This document shows, piece by piece, positions 57,201 to 64,000 of a DNA stretch of 64,000 nucleotides. This DNA comes from Glandiceps talaboti (taxonomy: Eukaryota > Hemichordata > Enteropneusta > Spengelidae): contig NC_135564.1 of assembly GCF_964340395.1 (NCBI RefSeq), positions 23,219,387 to 23,283,386 of the forward strand, given 5' to 3'. The notes under the pieces are model-generated. The model saw only the letters and a list, made by a program, of their open reading frames with translations. It was not told where the DNA came from and did no database searches. Position numbers and translations under genes: made by a program. Positions within the stretch are counted from its first letter, which is position 1. Each line of letters opens with the position of its first letter.

Positions 57201-60200
57201 ACTAGTATAGTCAAGTTGTGGATTACTGTAGATACTGGTATAGTCAAGTTGTAGTTTACTGTAGATACTGGTATAGTCAAGTTGTGGATTACTGTAGATA
57301 CTGGTATAGACAAGTTGTGGATTACTGCAGATACTAGTATAGACTAGTTGTGGATTACTGTAGATACTAGTATAGTCAAGTTGTGAATTACTGTAGATAC
57401 TAGTATAGACTAGTTGTGGATTACTGTAGATACTAGTATAGTCAAGTTGTGGGTTACTGCAGATACTAGTATAGTCAAGTTGTGGGTTACTGTAGATACT
57501 AGTATAGACTAGTTGTGGATTACTGTAGATACTAGTATAGTCAAGTTGTGGGTTACTGTAGATACTAGTATAGACTAGTTGTGGATTACTTTAGATACTA
57601 GTATAGTCAAGTTGTGGGTTACTGCAGATACTAGTATAGTCAAGTTGTGGGTTACTGTAGATACTAGTATAGTCAAGTTGTGGGTTACTGTAGATACTAG
57701 TATAGACTAGTTGTGGATTACTGTAGATACTAGTATAGACTAGTTGTGGATTACTGCAGATACTAGTATAGACTAGTTGTGGATTACTGTAGATACTAGT
57801 ATAGACTAGTTGTGGATTACTGTAGATACTAGTATAGTCAAGTTGTGGGTTACTGTAGATACTAGTATAGTCAAGTTGTGGGTTACTGTAGATACTAGTA
57901 TAGACTAGTTGTGGATTACTGTAGATACTAGTATAGACTAGTTGTGGATTACTGTAGATACTAGTATAGTCAAGTTGTGGGTTACTGTAGATACTAGTAT
58001 AGTCAAGTTGTGGGTTACTGTAGATACTAGTATAGACTTGTTGTGGATTACTGTAGATACTAGTATAGACTAGTTGTGGATTACTGTAGATACTAGTATA
58101 GTCAAGTTGTGGATTACTGCAGATACTAGTATAGGCTAGTTGTGGATTACTGTAGATACTAGTATAGTCAAGTTGTGGATTACTGCAGATACTAGTATAG
58201 ACTAGTTGTGGATTACTGTAGATACTAGTATAGTCAAGTTGTGGATTACTGTAGATACTAGTATAGACTAGTTGTGGATTACTGTAGATACTAGTATAGA
58301 CTTGTTGTGGATTACTGTAGATACTAGTATAGACTAGTTGTGGATTACTGTAGATACTAGTATAGTCAAGTTGTGGATTACTGCAGATACTAGTATAGAC
58401 TAGTTGTGGATTACTGTAGATACTAGTATAGTCAAGTTGTGGATTACTGCAGATACTAGTATAGACTAGTTGTGGATTACTGTAGATACTAGTATAGTCA
58501 AGTTGTGGATTACTGTAGATACTAGTATAGACTAGTTGTGGATTACTGTAGATACTAGTATAGACTAGTTGTGGATTACTGTAGATACTAGTATAGTCAA
58601 GTTGTGGGTTACTGCAGATACTAGTATAGTCAAGTTGTGGGTTACTGTAGATACTAGTATAGTCAAGTTGTGGATTACTGTAGATACTGGTATAGTCAAG
58701 TTGTGGATTACTGTAGATACTAGAATAGTCAAGTTGTGGATTACTGCAGATACTAGTATAGACTAGTTGTGGATTACTGTAGATACTAGTATAGTCAAGT
58801 TGTGGATTACTGTAGATACTAGTATAGACTAGTTGTGGGTTACTGTAGATACTAGTATAGTCAAGTTGTGGGTTACTGCAGATACTAGTATAGTCAAGTT
58901 GTGGGTTACTGTAGATACTAGTATAGTCAAGTTGTGGGTTACTGTAGATACTAGTATAGACTAGTTGTGGATTACTGTAGATACTAGTATAGACTAGTTG
59001 TGGATTACTGCAGATACTAGTATAGACTAGTTGTGGATTACTGTAGATACTAGTATAGACTAGTTGTGGATTACTGTAGATACTAGTATAGTCAAGTTGT
59101 GGGTTACTGTAGATACTAGTATAGTCAAGTTGTGGGTTACTGTAGATACTAGTATAGACTAGTTGTGGATTACTGTAGATACTAGTATAGACTAGTTGTG
59201 GATTACTGTAGATACTAGTATAGTCAAGTTGTGGGTTACTGTAGATACTAGTATAGTCAAGTTGTGGGTTACTGTAGATACTAGTATAGACTTGTTGTGG
59301 ATTACTGTAGATACTAGTATAGACTAGTTGTGGATTACTGTAGATACTAGTATAGTCAAGTTGTGGATTACTGCAGATACTAGTATAGGCTAGTTGTGGA
59401 TTACTGTAGATACTAGTATAGTCAAGTTGTGGATTACTGCAGATACTAGTATAGACTAGTTGTGGATTACTGTAGATACTAGTATAGTCAAGTTGTGGAT
59501 TACTGTAGATACTAGTATAGACTAGTTGTGGATTACTGTAGATACTAGTATATACTTGTTGTGGATTACTGTAGATACTAGTATAGACTAGTTGTGGATT
59601 ACTGTAGATACTAGTATAGTCAAGTTGTGGATTACTGCAGATACTAGTATAGACTAGTTGTGGATTACTGTAGATACTAGTATAGTCAAGTTGTGGATTA
59701 CTGCAGATACTAGTATAGACTAGTTGTGGATTACTGTAGATACTAGTATAGTCAAGTTGTGGATTACTGTAGATACTAGTATAGACTAGTTGTGGATTAC
59801 TGTAGATACTAGTATAGACTAGTTGTGGATTACTGTAGATACTAGTATAGTCAAGTTGTGGGTTACTGCAGATACTAGTATAGTCAAGTTGTGGGTTACT
59901 GTAGATACTAGTATAGTCAAGTTGTGGATTACTGTAGATACTGGTATAGTCAAGTTGTGGATTACTGTAGATACTAGAATAGTCAAGTTGTGGATTACTG
60001 CAGATACTAGTATAGACTAGTTGTGGATTACTGTAGATACTAGTATAGTCAAGTTGTGGATTACTGTAGATACTAGTATAGACTAGTTGTGGATTACTGT
60101 AGATACTAGTATAGACTAGTTATGGATTACTGTAGATACTAGTATAGTCAAGTTGTGGATTACTGTAGATACTAGTATAGTCAAGTTGTGGATTACTGTA

Positions 60201-63200
60201 GATACTAGTATAGACTAGTTGTGGATTACTGTAGATACTGGTATAGTCAAGTTGTGGATTACTGCAGATACTAGTATAGTCAAGTTGTGGATTACTGCAG
60301 ATACTAGTATAGACTAGTTGTAGTTTACTGTAGATACTAGTATAGTCAAGTTGTGGATTACTGCAGATACTAGTATAGACTAGTTGTGGATTACTGTAGA
60401 TACTAGTATAGACTAGTTGTGGATTACTGTAGATACTAGTATAGTCAAGTTGTGGATTACTGTAGATACTAGTATAGTCAAGTTGTGGATTACTGTAGAT
60501 ACAAGTATAGACTAGTTGTGTTTACTGTAGATACTAGTATAGTCAAGTTGTAGTTTACTGTAGATACTAGTATAGTCAAGTTGTGGGTTACTGTAGATAC
60601 TAGTATAGTCAAGTTGTAGTTTACTGTAGATACTAGTATAGTCAAGTTGTAGTTTACTGTAGATACTAGTATAGTCAAGTTGTGGGTTACTGTAGATACT
60701 AGTATAGTCAAGTTGTGGATTACTTTAGATACTAGTATAGTCAAGTTGTGGGTTACTGTAGATACTAGTATAGTCAAGTTGTAGTTTACTGTAGATACTA
60801 GTATAGTCAAGTTGTAGTTTACTGTAGATACTAGTATAGTCAAGTTGTGGGTTACTGTAGACACTAGTATAGTCAAGTCGTGGGTTACTGTAGATACTAG
60901 TATAGTCAAGTTGTAGTTTACTGTAGATACTAGTATAGTCAAGTTGTGGGTTACTGTAGATACTAGTATAGTCAAGTTGTAGTTTACTGTAGATACTAGT
61001 ATAGTCAAGTTGTGGGTTACTGTAGATACTAGTATAGTCAAGTTGTAGTTTACTGTAGATACTAGTATAGTCAAGATGTGGGTTACTGTAGATACTAGTA
61101 TAGTCAAGTTGTAGTTTACTGTAAATACTAGTATAGTCAAGTTGTGGATTACTGCAGATACTAGTATAGTCAAGTTGTGGATTACTGCAGATACTAGTAT
61201 AGACTAGTTGTAGTTTACTGTAGATACTAGTATAGTCAAGTTGTGGATTACTGCAGATACTAGTATAGACTAGTTGTGGGTTACTTTAGATACTAGTATA
61301 GTCAAGTTGTGGTTTACTGCAGATACTAGTATAGACTAGTTGTGGATTACTGTAGATACTAGTATAGTCAAGTTGTGGATTACTGTGGATACTAGTATAG
61401 ACTAGTTGTAGTTTACTGTAGATACTGGTATCGATAAGTTGTAGTTTACTTTTGATACAAGTATAGACTAGTTGTAGTTTACTGTAGATACTAGTATAGT
61501 CAAGTTGTAGTTTACTGTAGATACTAGTATAGTCAAGTTGTGGGTTACTGTAGATACTAGTATAGTCAAGTTGTAGTTTACTGTAGATACTAGTATAGTC
61601 AAGTTGTAGTTTACTGTAGATACTAGTATAGTCAAGTTGTAGTTTACTGTAGATACTAGTATAGTCAAGTTGTAGTTTACTGTAGATACTAGTATAGTCA
61701 AGTTGTGGGTTACTGTAGATACTAGTATAGTCAAGTTGTGGGTTACTGTAGATACTAGTATAGTCAAGTTGTGGATTACTTTAGATACTAGTATAGTCAA
61801 GTTGTGGGTTACTGTAGATACTAGTATAGTCAAGTTGTAGTTTACTGTAGATACTAGTATAGTCAAGTTGTAGTTTACTGTAGATACTAGTATAGTCAAG
61901 TTGTGGATTACTGTAGATACAAGTATAGACTAGTTGTGTTTACTGTAGATACTAGTATAGTCAAGTTGTAGTTTACTGTAGATACTAGTATAGTCAAGTT
62001 GTGGGTTACTGTAGATACTAGTATAGTCAAGTTGTAGTTTACTGTAGATACTAGTATAGTCAAGTTGTAGTTTACTGTAGATACTAGTATAGTCAAGTTG
62101 TGGGTTACTGTAGATACTAGTATAGTCAAGTTGTAGTTTACTGTAGATACTAGTATAGTCAAGTTGTGGGTTACTGTAGATACTAGTATAGTCAAGTTGT
62201 GGATTACTTTAGATACTAGTATAGTCAAGTTGTGGGTTACTGTAGATACTGGTATAGTCAAGTTGTGGGTTACTGTAGACACTAGTATAGTCAAGTTGTG
62301 GGTTACTGTAGATACTAGTATAGTCAAGTTGTAGTTTACTGTAGATACTAGTATAGTCAAGTTGTGGGTTACTGTAGATACTGGTATAGTCAAGTTGTGG
62401 GTTACTGTAGACACTAGTATAGTCAAGTTGTGGGTTACTGTAGATACTAGTATAGTCAAGTTGTAGTTTACTGTAGATACTAGTATAGTCAAGTTGTGGG
62501 TTACTGTAGACACTAGTATAGTCAAGTTGTGGGTTACTGTAGATACTAGTATAGTCAAGTTGTAGTTTACTGTAGATACTAGTATAGTCAAGTTGTGGGT
62601 TACTGTAGATACTGGTATAGTCAAGTTGTGGGTTACTGTAAACACTAGTATAGTCAAGTTGTGGGTTACTGTAGATACTAGTATAGTCAAGTTGTAGTTT
62701 ACTGTAGATACTAGTATAGTCAAGTTGTGGGTTACTGTAGACACTAGTATAGTCAAGTTGTGGGTTACTGTAGATACTAGTATAGTCAAGTTGTAGTTTA
62801 CTGTAGATACTAGTATAGTCAAGTTGTGGGTTACTGTAGATACTAGTATAGTCAAATTGTGGGTTACTGTAGATACTAGTATAGTCAAGTTGTAGTTTAC
62901 TGTAGATACTAGTATAGTCAAGTTGTAGTTTACTGTAGATACTAGTATAGTCAAGTTGTGGGTTACTGTAGATACTAGTATAGTCAAGTTGTAGTTTACT
63001 GTAGATACTAGTATAGTCAAGATGTGGGTTACTGTAGATACTAGTATAGTCAAGTTGTAGTTTACTGTAGATACTAGTATAGTTAAGTTGTGGATTACTG
63101 CAGATACTAGTATAGTCAAGTTGTGGATTACTGCAGATACTAGTATAGACTAGTTGTAGTTTACTGTAGATACTTGTATAGTCAAGTTGTGGATTACTGC

Positions 63201-64000
63201 AGATACTAGTATAGACTAGTTGTGGGTTACTTTAGATACTAGTATAGTCAAGTTGTGGTTTACTGCAGATACTAGTATAGACTAGTTGTGGATTACTGTA
63301 GATACTAGTATAGTCAAGTTGTGGATTACTGTAGATACTAGTATAGACTAGTTGTAGTTTACTATAGATACTGGTATCGATAAGTTGTAGTTTACTGTAC
63401 ATACTGGTATCGATAAGTTGTAGTTTACTTTTGATACAAGTATAGACTAGTTGTAGTTTACTGTAGATACTAGTATAGTCAAGTTGTAGTTTACTGTAGA
63501 TACTAGTATAGTCAAGTTGTGGGTTACTGTAGATACTAGTATAGTCAAGTTGTAGTTTACTGTAAATACTAGTATAGTCAAGTTGTAGTTTACTGTAGAT
63601 ACTAGTATAGTCAAGTTGTGGGTTACTGTAGATACTAGTATAGTCAAGTTGTAGTTTACTGTAGATACTAGTATAGTCAAGTTGTAGTTTACTGTAGATA
63701 CTAGTATAGTCAAGTTGTGGGTTACTGTAGATACTAGTATAGTCAAGTTGTGGATTACTTTAGATACTAGTATAGTCAAGTTGTGGGTTACTGTAGATAC
63801 TAGTATAGTCAAGTTGTAGTTTACTGTAGATACTAGTATAGTCAAGTTGTAGTTTACTGTAGATACTAGTATAGTCAAGTTGTGGGTTACTGTAGATACT
63901 AGTATAGTCAAGTTGTGGGTTACTGTAGATACTAGTATAGTCAAGTTGTAGTTTACTGTAGATACTAGTATAGTCAAGTTGTGGGTTACTGTAGATACTA
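54213..64000. repeat. 33-bp minisatellite with higher-order repeats, runs off the window
   Basis: About 296 units of TACTGTAGATACTAGTATAG then TCAAGTTGTGGAT. Variant sites are TCAAG/ACTAG, GGATT/GGGTT/AGTTT, TGTAG/TGCAG and ACTAG/ACTGG. Being 33 bp, it gives 11-residue cyclic open frames on both strands (for example NLTILVSTVTH). A higher-order period of 1,452 bp (44 units) is visible from 55661 to about 58770, with a 1,254-bp (38-unit) version next. From about 60330 the pattern changes to units dominated by TCAAGTTGTAGTTTACTG, with its own long-period duplications. It is non-coding as far as can be judged. Confidence 0.97.

Noticed and set aside
60490-63977. Long minus-strand frames with an 11-residue repeat resembling a secreted repetitive protein
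   Set aside because: These arise from the 33-bp minisatellite. They have no signal peptide or unique flanking domain and are broken wherever a unit has an indel.

Overview
This window is eukaryotic, most likely from a marine invertebrate animal (a deuterostome such as amphioxus or a hemichordate, or a lophotrochozoan; I cannot decide between these). The reasons are a spliced metazoan gene with GT/AG introns, degenerate LINEs, a DIRS-like tyrosine-recombinase retroelement, Penelope-like elements (PLEs), MITE-like repeats with terminal inverted repeats, and very large minisatellites. There are no operons, ribosome binding sites or other prokaryotic features.

The only host gene I can support is on the + strand: three internal exons (6829-6959, 13436-13521, 37267-37487) of a histidine acid phosphatase that resembles lysophosphatidic acid phosphatase type 6 (ACP6). 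The reading frame joins across both introns (TA|C giving Tyr, G|GT giving Gly) into one continuous stretch of 146 codons. The exon with the catalytic RHG motif must lie upstream of the window, and the later exons downstream of 64000 or unrecognised.

Nearly everything else is repeat sequence, from left to right. 1500-4870 is a broken LINE. 5330-6785 holds dispersed repeats. 7190-9335 is a 30/36-bp minisatellite in intron 1. 10072-12470 is a dispersed repeat carrying a nested Harbinger-like element with a TAA target duplication. 12530-15500 holds further repeats around exon 2. 15506-21335 is a 40/34-bp minisatellite. 21336-33750 is intronic repeat families with a LINE 3' fragment at 27483-28232. 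34361-37158 is a LINE bounded by a perfect 14-bp target-site duplication, about 100 bp before exon 3. 37874-39075 holds tRNA-derived SINE-like copies. 39523-44699 is a decayed DIRS/Ngaro-like element between 160-bp direct repeats, with a foldback-containing repeat at its 3' side. 46495-49735 is a 53-bp minisatellite. 50020-51585 holds dispersed repeats. 51590-54212 holds two PLE remnants (one a near-perfect 237-bp inverted repeat flanked by (TA)n, one with a GIY-YIG endonuclease ORF and two tandem hammerhead-ribozyme motifs). 54213-64000 is a 33-bp minisatellite with higher-order structure that runs off the window.

The four large minisatellites cover about 21 kb, or one third of the window. 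The most interesting items are the tandem hammerhead ribozyme motifs in the PLE 3' region, the PLE foldback placed inside a minisatellite, the 44-unit higher-order repeats, and the clean Harbinger-like insertion. Boundaries of the dispersed repeats are approximate because they were judged by eye.
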